Positions 35,742-45,140 of a stretch of 64,000 bases of DNA are shown here, one piece after another; positions within the stretch are counted from its first letter, which is position 1, and every line of letters starts with the position of its first letter. This stretch comes from Pseudomonas sp. ADAK18 (GTDB taxonomy: Bacteria; Pseudomonadota; Gammaproteobacteria; Pseudomonadales; Pseudomonadaceae). Below the pieces are notes generated by a model that was given only the letters and a program-made list of their open reading frames with translations, did no database searches and was not told the DNA's origin. A program made the position numbers and the translations under genes. Location: positions 1,219,001-1,283,000 of the forward strand of contig NZ_CP052859.1 in assembly GCF_012935695.1 (NCBI RefSeq). Direction: 5' to 3'.

Positions 35742-36621
35742 AGCCTTCGATGATGTACTCGGCCAGGCATTCGGTGATCGGGGAGGTCGTGCGCGCATTA
35801 CGCAACAGCCGCAGATTGACTGATGGCAAAGGCGGGAATCCCTCGCTTGCGCCCAATATCCGCAGGTCTTCGGTCACCAGGCTTTCCATGGTGACCGTGA
35901 CCGCCAGGCCGGCACCCACCACCGCCTGGATCGCGGCGCCGTTTGAGCTGTGATAGGCCAAGCGATATTCGCGCCCAGCTGCATCCAGCGCCGCGCGCGT
36001 CCATTGGGTGCAAAAGCCATCCATGCCGGAAACGGCTAGGGGAAGCGTGGTGTGTTCATCCACGCAGAAGCAGGGCGCGGCGACCCAGACCATGCGTTCA
36101 TGGCGAAGCAATTCGCCGATTTCATTACCCGGTTCGCGGCTGACGACGGTCAGGTCCAGGTCTCGGCGTTGCATCAGTACCGTTGACGACTCGCAATGCA
36201 TTTCAATCTGGATCAGTGGGTAAGCCTTGGAAAAGCGCTTGAGGATGCCCGGCAAAAACCGCATCACGTAGTCATCGGGTGTACCGATGCGCACCAGCCC
36301 GACCATGTGCGGCTCGCGCAGGGTGTTGAACACCTCGCTGTGCAATTTCAGGATCCTGCGGGCATAGCCCAGTAGCACCTGCCCCTCTGGCGTCAACCTG
36401 ACCTGGCGACCATCGCGCTCGAACAGCTTGCGCTGCAGCACATCTTCCTCCAGGCGTTTCATTTGCATGCTCACCGCGGACTGGGTGCGGTTGACCTGCT
36501 CGCCCGCGCGAGTAAATCCGCCCTGATCAGCGATGGCGACGAAGGTGCGCAGCACTTCGGTGTCGATACTCGGGTAGCTGGACAATCGATCAATCTCCGA
36601 GATGTATTGCATAAGAAACAT
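35731..36621 (-). CDS. LysR family transcriptional regulator
   Basis: A LysR regulator of 296 residues (293 if the ATG at 36612 is used). DNA-binding part TEVLRTFVAIADQGGFTRAGEQVNRTQSAVSMQMKRLE, effector part VRIGTPDDYVMRFLPGILKRFS, resembling the regulators that lie divergently from small DUF1127 proteins in many proteobacteria, as here. Target and inducer unknown. Convergent overlap of 11 bp with the permease gene. Confidence 0.9.
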   Translation of the reverse strand: MFLMQYISEIDRLSSYPSIDTEVLRTFVAIADQGGFTRAGEQVNRTQSAVSMQMKRLEEDVLQRKLFERDGRQVRLTPEGQVLLGYARRILKLHSEVFNTLREPHMVGLVRIGTPDDYVMRFLPGILKRFSKAYPLIQIEMHCESSTVLMQRRDLDLTVVSREPGNEIGELLRHERMVWVAAPCFCVDEHTTLPLAVSGMDGFCTQWTRAALDAAGREYRLAYHSSNGAAIQAVVGAGLAVTVTMESLVTEDLRILGASEGFPPLPSVNLRLLRNARTTSPITECLAEYIIEGFKL

Positions 36622-36682
36622 TCGTTGGATTGATCATAGACCCAAGCACAGACTTCAGTCATCCCCACTGGAGGGCGAGATG

Positions 36683-36889
36683 ATGAAAGGTCAAAAAGGT
36701 TATGTGTTGATGGTGAAGCAGCCATTTCGTGGTCTGTTTCAGAGGATGGCGCGTTGGCAGACGCTGCGCCGCGAGCGCGTGGAATTGGCCGGCATGAGCG
36801 ACGATGCGCTAAAGGATATCGGCCTGAGCCGCGCCGATGTCGAGTTGGAAAGCCACCGTCACTTCTGGGAAGACCCGCTGCGAAAATGA
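36683..36889 (+). CDS. DUF1127 (YjiS-like) small protein
   Basis: A 68-residue basic protein with the C-terminal DUF1127 domain: WQTLRRERVELAGMSDDALKDIGLSRADVELES. Two adjacent ATGs (36680 and 36683) follow GGAGGG; the second has better spacing. Divergent from the LysR gene. Other members bind RNA or affect phosphate and carbon responses; no function is assigned here. Confidence 0.85.
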   Translation: MKGQKGYVLMVKQPFRGLFQRMARWQTLRRERVELAGMSDDALKDIGLSRADVELESHRHFWEDPLRK

Positions 36890-36953
36890 CGTGGGTGTGC
36901 CTACACAACGCGGGATGCAGTAGGGTAGTTTGTGAGCATACAAGGAGATGCAC

Positions 36954-38177
36954 ATGCCCGCAGAACTGTCCTTTTCCCTCAAGCAAGCCCGGCGACTGGC
37001 GCTGGCGGCCCAAGGCTTTTCCGGGCGCCAGCCGCCTGCGCTGATCAAGGCTGCGCAAGTCAATCGCCTGATCGAGCGCCTGGGCGTGCTGCAGATTGAC
37101 TCGGTCAATGCCGTGGTGCGTTCCCATTACCTGCCGCTGTTCTCTCGTCTGGGCAACTATTCCCCTTCCATTCTTGAGCAAGCTGCCTGGAGTCAGGGGC
37201 GACGGCGCTCGCTGTTTGAGTATTGGGGGCATGAGGCCTCACTGCTGCCGATGGCACTTTATCCATTGATGCGTTGGCGCATGGCGAGGGCTGAGCAGGG
37301 CGAAGGGATTTATCAGCAAATGGCGCGCTTTGGGCGTGAGCAACAAGCCACCATTCGCCGGGTTCTGGCCATCGTCGAGCAGCAGGGTGCTTTGGCTGCC
37401 GGCAGTTTGTCGACGCGTGAAGAGCGCGCGGGCCCGTGGTGGGACTGGAGCGATGAAAAGCACGCCTTGGAGTGGTTGTTCGCGGCGGGTTTGGTGACTG
37501 TCGCCGGGCGTCGTGGATTTGAGCGGCTTTATGATCTGCCCGAGCGTGTGATTCCTGCCCAGATTCTCCAGCAGGCGCCCTTGAGCGAGGCTGAGGCGCA
37601 ACGCGGTTTGTTGTTGCAGGCGGCGAGTGCGTTGGGTGTGGGCACTGAAAAAGACCTGCGCGATTACTTTCGCCTGGAGCCTGCTGACAGCCGCGCGCGG
37701 TTGGCAGAGTTGGTGGAGGAGGGGTTATTGGTTCCGTGTCAGGTCCAGGGTTGGAAGCAATTGGCCTATTGCGCGCCTGAGCCGAAAGTCCCGCGCAAAG
37801 TGCCCGCCAGCGCATTGTTGTCACCCTTTGATTCGCTGATCTGGGAGCGCAGCCGCACCGAGCGCCTGTTCGATTTCCGTTATCGGCTGGAGATCTACAC
37901 CCCACAGCACAAGCGGGTGTATGGCTATTACGTACTGCCGTTTCTGCACAATGAACGAATTGCCGCACGGGTCGACCTGCGGGCCGAGCGCGCCGCCGGG
38001 CGGTTGGCGGTGCATGCGGTGCACGAAGAGGAGCCGGGGTTGGATGAGGAAGGGATGCTGGCGTTGGCCTTGAATCTGCGGCAGATGGCCGACTGGCTGG
38101 GGCTTGAGCGGATACAGCTCAATTGCCAGCGGGTCAGTGCGGCGCGGTTGCGAGTGGCGATGGGGATTGGCGTTTAG
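36954..38177 (+). CDS. YcaQ-like winged-helix DNA glycosylase (DUF1006)
   Basis: A 407-residue homolog of E. coli YcaQ, a glycosylase that unhooks interstrand DNA crosslinks. The N-terminal part carries AARRLALAAQGF-like start and the catalytic QxD motif in LGVLQIDSVN, followed by SHYLPLFSRLGNY and EYWGHEASLLP. The C-terminal part has LSPFDSLIWERSRTERLFDF and YGYYVLPFL typical of the family. ATG 36954 has AAGGAG at good spacing; the ATG six bases earlier overlaps it. Confidence 0.9.
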   Translation: MPAELSFSLKQARRLALAAQGFSGRQPPALIKAAQVNRLIERLGVLQIDSVNAVVRSHYLPLFSRLGNYSPSILEQAAWSQGRRRSLFEYWGHEASLLPMALYPLMRWRMARAEQGEGIYQQMARFGREQQATIRRVLAIVEQQGALAAGSLSTREERAGPWWDWSDEKHALEWLFAAGLVTVAGRRGFERLYDLPERVIPAQILQQAPLSEAEAQRGLLLQAASALGVGTEKDLRDYFRLEPADSRARLAELVEEGLLVPCQVQGWKQLAYCAPEPKVPRKVPASALLSPFDSLIWERSRTERLFDFRYRLEIYTPQHKRVYGYYVLPFLHNERIAARVDLRAERAAGRLAVHAVHEEEPGLDEEGMLALALNLRQMADWLGLERIQLNCQRVSAARLRVAMGIGV

Positions 38178-38183
38178 CGCTTT

Positions 38184-38317
38184 CTGTGGCGAGGGGGCTT
38201 GCCCCCGTTGGGCTGCGTAGCAGCCCCAATAAGGCCGCTACATTTCTTCAGATAAAACCCAGTGTCTGTTTTTAGGGCTGCTACGCAACCCAACGGGGGC
38301 AAGCCCCCTCGCCACAG
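38184..38317. repeat. Long inverted repeat (BIME-like, paired REP)
   Basis: Two 44-bp arms, 38184-38227 and 38274-38317, inverted and matching at 42 of 44 positions, separated by 46 bp. Each arm contains the GGGGGC-TT-GCCCCC core typical of fluorescens-group REPs. Located between the convergent ycaQ-like and class II DAHP synthase genes. The transcript could fold into a very long stem acting on both mRNAs. Confidence 0.88.
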
Positions 38318-38342
38318 GGTATCCATCAGGCAATAAATAGCT

Positions 38343-39689
38343 TCAACGTTTCACTTGTTTTAACGTCTCCGCAATCAAAAACGCCAATTCCAGCGACTGA
38401 TCGGCGTTCATCCGTGGGTCGCAATGGGTGTGGTAGCGGTCTGACAAACCATCTTCGGTAATCGGCCGCGCGCCACCGATGCACTCAGTCACATTCTGCC
38501 CGGTCATCTCGATGTGAATCCCACCGGCGTAGGTGCCTTCTGCTTGATGCACCTGGAAGAACTCCTTCACCTCGCTGAGGATCTGCGCGAAGTCGCGGGT
38601 CTTGTAGCCGCTGCTGGCCTTGATGGTGTTGCCGTGCATCGGGTCGGAACTCCACAGCACCTGCTTGCCTTCGCGCTGTACGGCGCGGATCAGGTTGGGC
38701 AGGTGATCGCCGACCTTGTTGGCGCCCATGCGCGCGATCAGGTTGAGACGGCCCGGATCGTTGTCCGGGTTGAGAATGTCGATCAGGCGAATCAGGTCCT
38801 CCGGCTTCATACTCGGGCCGACCTTGACCCCGATCGGGTTGTTCACCCCGCGCAGGAACTCGACGTGGGCACCCTCTAACTGACGGGTGCGATCGCCAAT
38901 CCACAGCATGTGGGCCGAACAGTCGTAGTAGTCGTTGGTCAGGCTGTCACGGCGCACGAACGCTTGCTCAAAGTTGAGCAGCAAGGCTTCGTGGGCGGTG
39001 AAGAAGCTGGTCTCGCGCAGCTGCGGCGAACTGTCCATACCGCAGGCACGCATGAAAGCCAGGGTTTCATCGATGCGGTCGGCCAGTTGGCTATATTTTT
39101 CGGCCAGGGCGGAGTTGGCGATAAAGTCCAGGTTCCACTTGTGCACTTGGTGCAGGTCGGCAAAACCGCCCTGGGCAAAGGCCCGCAGCAGGTTCAGGGT
39201 GGCGGTGGACTGGTGGTAGGACTGCAACAGACGCTCAGGATCCGGCCCCCGGCTTTTTTCGTCGAAGCCAATACCGTTAACGATGTCGCCCCGGTAAGCC
39301 GGCAGGGTCACGCCGTCGATGATCTCATCATTGGCCGAACGCGGCTTGGCGAACTGCCCCGCCATGCGCCCGACTTTGACCACCGGGCAACCGGCGGCGA
39401 AGGTCATGACGACGGCCATCTGCAGCAGCACCTTGAAGGTGTCGCGGATTTTCGCCGCCGAAAACTCGGCAAAGCTCTCTGCGCAATCGCCGCCTTGCAG
39501 AAGGAAGGCGCGACCATTACTCACCTCGGCAAACTGACGGCGCAACTCGCGGGCTTCCCCGGCGAAAACCAGGGGCGGATAACTGGCCAGGGTCTGCTCG
39601 ACCCGCAACAAGTGCGCAGCGTCAGGGTACTGGGGTTGCTGCTGGATCGGCAGGGCACGCCAGCTATCGGGGCTCCAGGGTTGGCTCAT
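38343..39689 (-). CDS. 3-deoxy-7-phosphoheptulonate synthase, class II
   Basis: Class II (plant/mycobacterial-type) DAHP synthase of 448 residues, unrelated in sequence to the type I enzyme at 24400. Motifs: [92 protein letters not shown]. Two adjacent ATGs exist; 39689 is taken. Probably the isozyme of primary metabolism; no phenazine genes nearby. Confidence 0.93.
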   Translation of the reverse strand: MSQPWSPDSWRALPIQQQPQYPDAAHLLRVEQTLASYPPLVFAGEARELRRQFAEVSNGRAFLLQGGDCAESFAEFSAAKIRDTFKVLLQMAVVMTFAAGCPVVKVGRMAGQFAKPRSANDEIIDGVTLPAYRGDIVNGIGFDEKSRGPDPERLLQSYHQSTATLNLLRAFAQGGFADLHQVHKWNLDFIANSALAEKYSQLADRIDETLAFMRACGMDSSPQLRETSFFTAHEALLLNFEQAFVRRDSLTNDYYDCSAHMLWIGDRTRQLEGAHVEFLRGVNNPIGVKVGPSMKPEDLIRLIDILNPDNDPGRLNLIARMGANKVGDHLPNLIRAVQREGKQVLWSSDPMHGNTIKASSGYKTRDFAQILSEVKEFFQVHQAEGTYAGGIHIEMTGQNVTECIGGARPITEDGLSDRYHTHCDPRMNADQSLELAFLIAETLKQVKR

Positions 39690-39831
39690 CATGAACTCAA
39701 GTGATTTATAGTCGGAGAGCCATGTTATCAGCAATTAGTGCGTGACCTGCTGCGGTCGGTTCGCCGACAATCGCGCCTTTCCCGCTTGGGAACAGGCGGC
39801 TGGACCTTGTTGGTGGACGTTAGGAGTAGTC

Positions 39832-40587
39832 ATGACTGAGGAGCGCGTCGAGCGCCTGCTGGCCGAGGTCCATGATGACTTCGGCATGATCCGTGTGCTG
39901 GAAGTGGCCGATTACCGCTTTCTTGAGTTTGGCGACGCCATCGAGCAGAGCTGCGTGTTTACCGCTGATCCGAGCTGGTTGGAGTATGACTACACCCGTG
40001 CCATGCTCATTGGTGCGTTGTGCCATGAGCAGCCGGAAAGCGCGCTGTTCCTCGGGTTGGGTGCTGGTACCTTGACCCAGGCCTGCCTCAAGTTCCTGCC
40101 CCTGGAAGATGTCGAAGCCATTGAGCTGCGTCCCGATGTGCCGCGCCTGGCCATCGAGTTCCTGGGGTTGGATGATGATCCGCGTTTGTATATCCGTGTC
40201 GGCGACGCTCTGCAGTTGCTGGAAACGGCAGAGCCTGCGGACCTGATTTTTGTCGACCTTTATACCGACGTGGGTCCGGGTGTCGGTCACCTGGCCTGGA
40301 CCTTCCTGGAAAACTGCCAGAAAAAGCTCAACCCTGGCGGCTGGCTGGTGATTAATCAGTGGGCGACCGATGATGGCAAACCGTTGGGCGCGGCCTTGTT
40401 ACGCGGTTTGTATCACCGGCATTACTGGGAATTGCCGGTGAAGGAGGGCAATGTGATCCTGATTGTGCCGGCGGACCTGGATCAGGAACTCGATCTGGCA
40501 GCACTGTCCGCCCGGGCAGAGGACCTTGCACCACGATTGGGGTATTCGCTGCAATCGTTGATCAAGGCGATTCGGCCGGCAACTTGA
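39832..40587 (+). CDS. Spermidine synthase-like methyltransferase-fold protein
   Basis: A 251-residue protein with a Rossmann fold like spermidine synthase: LFLGLGAGTLTQACLKFLP (motif I), VEAIELRPDVPRLAIEFLGL, IRVGDALQLLE and DLIFVDLYTD. The polyamine-binding residues of true spermidine synthases are not obvious, so the substrate is uncertain. Start ATG 39832 follows TAGGAG. Convergent with the crotonase gene (9-bp gap). Confidence 0.83.
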   Translation: MTEERVERLLAEVHDDFGMIRVLEVADYRFLEFGDAIEQSCVFTADPSWLEYDYTRAMLIGALCHEQPESALFLGLGAGTLTQACLKFLPLEDVEAIELRPDVPRLAIEFLGLDDDPRLYIRVGDALQLLETAEPADLIFVDLYTDVGPGVGHLAWTFLENCQKKLNPGGWLVINQWATDDGKPLGAALLRGLYHRHYWELPVKEGNVILIVPADLDQELDLAALSARAEDLAPRLGYSLQSLIKAIRPAT

Positions 40588-40596
40588 GGCGCGGTG

Positions 40597-41388
40597 TCAA
40601 AGCCCTTTGAATACACCGGGCCGCTTTTCAATCATGGCCCGAACACCTTCCTTGGCGTCTTCACTGTTCAGCAGTTTCTCCACCAGCACTGGCAAACCGG
40701 CTGCGGCGGCTGTTTCACCTTCGATTCGGGCCTGGCGTGCCGACATCAAGGTTGCCTGCACGCCCAGCGGTGCCTGCCGGGCAATGCGGTTGGCCAGCTC
40801 CAGCGCGCGAGGTAGCAGGTCTTCACTGGCCATCACTTCTTGCACCAGGCCCAATCGCAGTGCTTCGTGAGCATCAAACTCATCACCGGTGAGCAGCCAG
40901 CGCATAGCATTGCCCCAACCGGCAATCTGATGAAAGCGCAGGGTTGCGCCGCCAAACGGAAAGATCCCGCGCTGCACTTCCATCTGCGCGAAGCGAGTAT
41001 TGCTGGCGCACAGGTTGATATCCGCCGCCAGCATCAGTTCGATTCCGATGGTCAGGCAATAGCCCTGAGCCGCGACAATCACCGGTTTACTGACCCTGGG
41101 GCCTGCGAACACGCCCCAGGGATCGCAACCTCCCAGCGGCGGTTGCCAGCCCTGGGCCATCGTCTGTCCGACGCTTGCCAGGTCCAGTCCGGCGGTAAAG
41201 TGATCGCCGTGGCCAAAGACAACGGCCACCCGCGCGTCATCATTACGATCAAATTCGCCATAGGCCAGGCTCAGTTCGTTGAGCAGCTCCAGGTCAAAGG
41301 CATTGCGTTTGGCCACCCGGTCCAGCCCCAGTAACAGGACATGGCCTTGCTGTTCACGGCTGACACGGCTGCTGCTGGCTTGATTCAT
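40597..41388 (-). CDS. Crotonase / enoyl-CoA hydratase family protein
   Basis: A 263-residue crotonase-fold enzyme. Oxyanion-hole segments FTAGLDLASVG and IVAAQGYCLTIGIELMLAADI; both acidic positions of enoyl-CoA hydratase are present (Glu in IGIELML and in FAQMEVQRG). Thus hydratase activity is plausible, though isomerase members exist. C terminus MSARQARIEGE. Start ATG 41388. Confidence 0.87.
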   Translation of the reverse strand: MNQASSSRVSREQQGHVLLLGLDRVAKRNAFDLELLNELSLAYGEFDRNDDARVAVVFGHGDHFTAGLDLASVGQTMAQGWQPPLGGCDPWGVFAGPRVSKPVIVAAQGYCLTIGIELMLAADINLCASNTRFAQMEVQRGIFPFGGATLRFHQIAGWGNAMRWLLTGDEFDAHEALRLGLVQEVMASEDLLPRALELANRIARQAPLGVQATLMSARQARIEGETAAAAGLPVLVEKLLNSEDAKEGVRAMIEKRPGVFKGL

Positions 41389-41811
41389 GGGGTGTGTCCT
41401 CGGGCGCAAAGGGGGCGTTCGGACCGAAGGGCCCGCAGCGAAAGGTGAACCGTTTAAGTGTCATGACCAACAGGGCCGGGCCTTTGAAAAATAGACGTTG
41501 CTATCAGGATGTGCAAAGCCTTTGATACAGAGCTGTTTATCGGGTCTTTCCGATAAAAAAAGCTCCCTTTTTCAGCGATTTCCGGTATAGTGCGCGCCGG
41601 CCTTTAACCGGGCCGCGTTTAGGTAGTGCAATTCCCCGAAGCCAGCTTCGGCTGCTCGTCCGCATAGCGGACTCTTCCTTGACGAATCTTTTCCATTCAT
41701 TCGTTTTCGCAAATCCCCGCCGACAAAGCAGCCAGGGCGACTCTTGAGTCTCAACACGGCATGCGCAGCTTTGGAGCATGGGTCTTTGCGGATGCACTTA
41801 GAGGCAGACCC
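41389..41811 (+). promoter_or_regulatory. Long structured leader upstream of the DEAD-box helicase
   Basis: A 423-bp spacer with no gene. A possible -10 TATAGT at 41586-41591 (no clear -35) would give a leader of about 215 nt. It contains short hairpins: CGAAGC-CA-GCTTCG, GTCCGC-ATA-GCGGAC and GACTC-TT-GAGTC. Cold-shock helicase genes often have long leaders that control translation. The region to 41520, towards the crotonase start, shows nothing further. Confidence 0.5.
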
Positions 41812-43485
41812 ATGACCCAGGAAACCGGCGGCTTCGCCGCTTTTAATCTTAACCCGAATATTCTTGCAGCCGTCATCGCGACTGGCTACGAAGAGCCTTC
41901 GGCTATTCAGCAGCAATCGATCCCGATCATCATGGCCGGCCAAGACATGATTGGCCAGGCGCAAACCGGTACCGGTAAAACCGCCGCGTTCGCTCTGCCT
42001 ATCCTGCACTGCATCGATCCTGCCAAGCGCGAGCCGCAAGCCCTGATCCTGGCGCCAACCCGTGAGTTGGCGCTGCAAGTAGCAACCGCTTTCGAAACCT
42101 ACGCCAAGCAAATGCCAGGCGTTACCGTTGTGGCCGTTTACGGCGGCGCGCCTATGGGCCCACAACTGAAAGCAATCCGTAATGGCGCACAGATCGTTGT
42201 CGCCACCCCGGGCCGTCTGTGCGACCACCTGCGTCGCGACGAAAAAGTTCTGTCGACCGTGAACCACCTGGTTCTCGACGAAGCTGACGAAATGCTCAAG
42301 CTGGGCTTCATGGACGACTTGGAAGTCATCTTCAAGGCACTGCCAGCGACCCGTCAGACCGTATTGTTCTCGGCCACCCTGCCGCAGTCGATCCGTGCCA
42401 TTGCTGAACGCCACCTGCGCGATCCGCAACACGTGAAGATCCAGACCAAGACTCAGACCGTTACCGCGATCGAACAGGCTCACCTGTTGGTTCACGCTGA
42501 CCAGAAGACCTCGGCTGTATTGAGCCTGCTGGAAGTCGAAGACTTCGACGCCCTGATCATGTTCGTGCGCACCAAGCAAGCGACCCTGGACCTGGCCAGC
42601 GCCCTGGAAGCCAAAGGCTACAAAGCCGCTGCGCTGAACGGTGACATTGCCCAGAACCAACGTGAGCGTGTAATCGACTCCCTCAAGGATGGCCGTCTGG
42701 ACATCGTTGTGGCGACCGACGTTGCTGCTCGTGGTCTGGACGTTCCACGTATCACTCACGTGTTCAACGTCGACATGCCTTACGATCCAGAGTCCTACGT
42801 TCACCGTATCGGCCGTACTGGTCGTGCCGGTCGCGAAGGTCGTGCGCTGCTGCTGGTGACTCCACGTGAGCGCCGCATGCTGCAAGTGATTGAGCGTGTT
42901 ACCGGTCAGAAAGTTGCCGAAGTCCGCCTGCCGGACGCTCAGGCCGTTCTCGATGCCCGCATCAAGAAACTGACCAACAGCCTGTCGCCGCTGGTGGCTG
43001 ACGCTGAATCGACCCACGGTGATCTGTTGGATCGCCTGACCGCCGATATCGGTTGCACCCCGCGTGCCCTGGCTGCAGCCCTGCTGCGCAAGGCTACCAA
43101 CGGTCAAGCGCTGACCCTGGCTGCGATCGAGAAAGAACGTCCACTGGTACCGAACAACGCTCCACGCGGTGATCGTCCAGAGCGTTCCGGTGATCGTCCG
43201 GACCGTGGTGATCGTGAGCGTCGCGCTCCGGTTCCATTGGCCGAAGGTCGTGCTCGCTGCCGTACCGCGCTGGGCGCGCGTGACGGTATCGCTGCCAAGA
43301 ACCTGTTGGGCGCAATCCTCAATGAGGGTGGCCTGGCACGTGAAGCGATTGGTCGTATCCAGGTCCGTGACAGCTTCTCCCTGGTGGAGCTGCCGGAAGA
43401 TGGTTTGGAGAAGTTGCTGACCAAGCTGAAGGACACTCGCGTTGCCGGTAAGCAGCTCAAGCTGCGTCGCTATCGCGAAGATTGA
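41812..43485 (+). CDS. deaD: DEAD-box ATP-dependent RNA helicase (DeaD/CsdA type)
   Basis: A 557-residue RNA helicase involved in ribosome assembly and mRNA decay, especially in the cold. Q motif GYEEPSAIQQQSIP, motif I AQTGTGKT, DEAD in LDEADEML, FSATLP, HRIGRTGRAG. An Arg/Asp-rich linker near 455-475, then a C-terminal DbpA-type RNA-binding domain (ALGARDGIAAKNLLGAI). Start at MTQETGGFAAF; an in-frame ATG at 41761 would add 17 residues and lies within the leader. Terminator follows. Confidence 0.94.
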   Translation: MTQETGGFAAFNLNPNILAAVIATGYEEPSAIQQQSIPIIMAGQDMIGQAQTGTGKTAAFALPILHCIDPAKREPQALILAPTRELALQVATAFETYAKQMPGVTVVAVYGGAPMGPQLKAIRNGAQIVVATPGRLCDHLRRDEKVLSTVNHLVLDEADEMLKLGFMDDLEVIFKALPATRQTVLFSATLPQSIRAIAERHLRDPQHVKIQTKTQTVTAIEQAHLLVHADQKTSAVLSLLEVEDFDALIMFVRTKQATLDLASALEAKGYKAAALNGDIAQNQRERVIDSLKDGRLDIVVATDVAARGLDVPRITHVFNVDMPYDPESYVHRIGRTGRAGREGRALLLVTPRERRMLQVIERVTGQKVAEVRLPDAQAVLDARIKKLTNSLSPLVADAESTHGDLLDRLTADIGCTPRALAAALLRKATNGQALTLAAIEKERPLVPNNAPRGDRPERSGDRPDRGDRERRAPVPLAEGRARCRTALGARDGIAAKNLLGAILNEGGLAREAIGRIQVRDSFSLVELPEDGLEKLLTKLKDTRVAGKQLKLRRYRED

Positions 43486-43513
43486 TCCGCTCTCGGGCTG
43501 ATTGATCGAACAT

Positions 43514-43545
43514 AAAAAATCCCCGACTGGTTCGGGGATTTTTTA
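43514..43545. terminator. Bidirectional intrinsic terminator
   Basis: Stem AATCCCCGA / TCGGGGATT with short loop, flanked by A-run and T-run, between the convergent helicase and dioxygenase genes. Confidence 0.92.
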
Positions 43546-43554
43546 TGCCTGGAA

Positions 43555-44322
43555 TTAACCAAATCGGTAAATGTCCATGCCCAGCGCGCCCATGGTGAAT
43601 CCCTGGTGCGCCACACTGAACGTCCCACCCGCGCCCCTGGCGAAATAGAGTGGTAACAAATGCTCATCACTGGGATGGCTGCGCACCGCATGGGGTGCCT
43701 GGCGACGGTAGTCATGCAATGCGGCTTCATCCTGGGCCGCGAGTTTGTCGACGATCCAGTCTCGGAAATCCCGGGCCCAAGGCTCGATGCTTTCCGGGCC
43801 TGCGCGCCAGTCCAGCTCGCCAAGGTTGTGGGTGATGCTGCCTGAGCCGATCAGCAGTACGCCTTGTTCGCGCAGGCTGGCAAGTGCTCGCCCGACTCGG
43901 GTTTGCAGTGCTGGCCCCATGCGGCTGGGCAACGACACTTGTACCACTGGGATGTCGGCGTCCGGATACATCAGCGACAGCGGCACCCAGGTGCCATGGT
44001 CGAACGGGCGTTGGTTATCGATACGGGCATTCAAGCCGTCCACCGTCAGCAGTTCGACGATCTGTGCGGCCAGTTGCGGTTGGCCAGGGGCCGGGTATTG
44101 CACGGCAAACAGCTCCTGTGGAAAGCCACCGAAGTCGTGCCAGGTCTCTGGGGCCGGGTTGCCGGTAACCAGCAGTTCCTGGCTTTCCCAATGCGCTGAC
44201 ACCACCACAATGGCTTTGGGGCGCGGCATCTCGGCAGCCAATCGCTTGAGTGCCGGACCGCTGGCGCCGGGCTGCAGTGCGAGCATGGGCGAACCGTGAG
44301 AGATAAACAGGCTGGGAAGCAT
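43555..44322 (-). CDS. DODA-type extradiol dioxygenase family protein (YgiD-like)
   Basis: A 255-residue class III extradiol ring-cleavage dioxygenase of the 4,5-DOPA dioxygenase type, as E. coli YgiD. Metal-binding His in SLFISHGSPML and VVSAHWES, later LIGSGSITHNLGEL and SDEHLLPLYFA. Start ATG 44322. Natural substrate unknown; family members open catechol-type rings. Confidence 0.9.
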   Translation of the reverse strand: MLPSLFISHGSPMLALQPGASGPALKRLAAEMPRPKAIVVVSAHWESQELLVTGNPAPETWHDFGGFPQELFAVQYPAPGQPQLAAQIVELLTVDGLNARIDNQRPFDHGTWVPLSLMYPDADIPVVQVSLPSRMGPALQTRVGRALASLREQGVLLIGSGSITHNLGELDWRAGPESIEPWARDFRDWIVDKLAAQDEAALHDYRRQAPHAVRSHPSDEHLLPLYFARGAGGTFSVAHQGFTMGALGMDIYRFG

Positions 44323-44426
44323 GAGCAGGGTCCTGAGGGGTAAGATGGCCCCATCTTCAATCAGATCATTGATCTAAATCTAATATAAGTTTTAGCGCTA
44401 TTTGATCGAATTTTCAGGGGGGAATC

Positions 44427-45083
44427 ATGGAGCCGAGGTTTTGGCATGAGCGTTGGGCGCGCAATCAGATTGGTTTTCATCTGTCCGAGGTGAATCCCTA
44501 CCTGCCTCAACATTGGTCCGGCCTGGGCTTGGCGAATGGGGGCCGGGTGTTGGTGCCATTGTGCGGAAAAAGCCTGGATTTGTTGTGGCTGGCCAGCCAA
44601 GGGCACCGGGTTCTGGGTGTCGAGCTGTCGGAAAAAGCCATCGAAGAGTTCTTCAGCGAGCAGGGGCTTACGCCGCAGATCAGCAGGCAGGCCGTTTTCA
44701 AGGTCTATCAGGCTGGGTCTATCGAGCTGTGGTGCGGTGATTTCTTCGCCCTGGAGGCGGGAATGGTGGCCGATTGCACGGCGCTTTACGACCGTGCAGC
44801 GCTGATTGCCTTGCCTCCGTTGATGCGAGAGCAGTATGCCGCGCATTTGAACAGGGTCTTGGTAGCGGGTTGCCAGGGGATGTTGATCACCCTTGATTAT
44901 GACCAGGCCCGCAAGGCAGGCCCGCCCTTTGCCGTGACCGATCAAGAGGTCCGGTTGCTCTTTGGAGGGCGTTGGCAAATGTCTGTAGTGGATGAACGGG
45001 ATATTCTCGGCGAGAGCTGGAAGTTTGTGCAGGACGGCGTCACGAGCCTGGAAGAGCGGGTTTATCGATTGACCAAGACCTGA
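44427..45083 (+). CDS. tpm: Thiopurine S-methyltransferase
   Basis: A 218-residue bacterial TPMT, which in pseudomonads detoxifies selenite/tellurite and methylates thiopurines. Family motifs: [42 protein letters not shown] (SAM site), [20 protein letters not shown], and [14 protein letters not shown]. Start ATG follows GGGGGGAATC. Ends at a bidirectional terminator shared with htpX. Confidence 0.94.
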   Translation: MEPRFWHERWARNQIGFHLSEVNPYLPQHWSGLGLANGGRVLVPLCGKSLDLLWLASQGHRVLGVELSEKAIEEFFSEQGLTPQISRQAVFKVYQAGSIELWCGDFFALEAGMVADCTALYDRAALIALPPLMREQYAAHLNRVLVAGCQGMLITLDYDQARKAGPPFAVTDQEVRLLFGGRWQMSVVDERDILGESWKFVQDGVTSLEERVYRLTKT

Positions 45084-45093
45084 AATGCGCCCA

Positions 45094-45124
45094 CAAAAAA
45101 GGGGCGATTCAATCGCCCCTTTCT
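45094..45124. terminator. Bidirectional intrinsic terminator
   Basis: Inverted repeat AGGGGCGATT / AATCGCCCCT flanked by A-run and T-rich sequence, between convergent tpm and htpX. Confidence 0.88.
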
Positions 45125-45140
45125 GTATTGCTGCGGACTA

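Noticed and set aside
41572..43107. 511-codon open frame antisense to the DEAD-box helicase gene
   Set aside because: The translation is low-complexity and lacks any family motif; long antisense frames are common in GC-rich genes with strong codon bias. The sense frame carries all helicase motifs.
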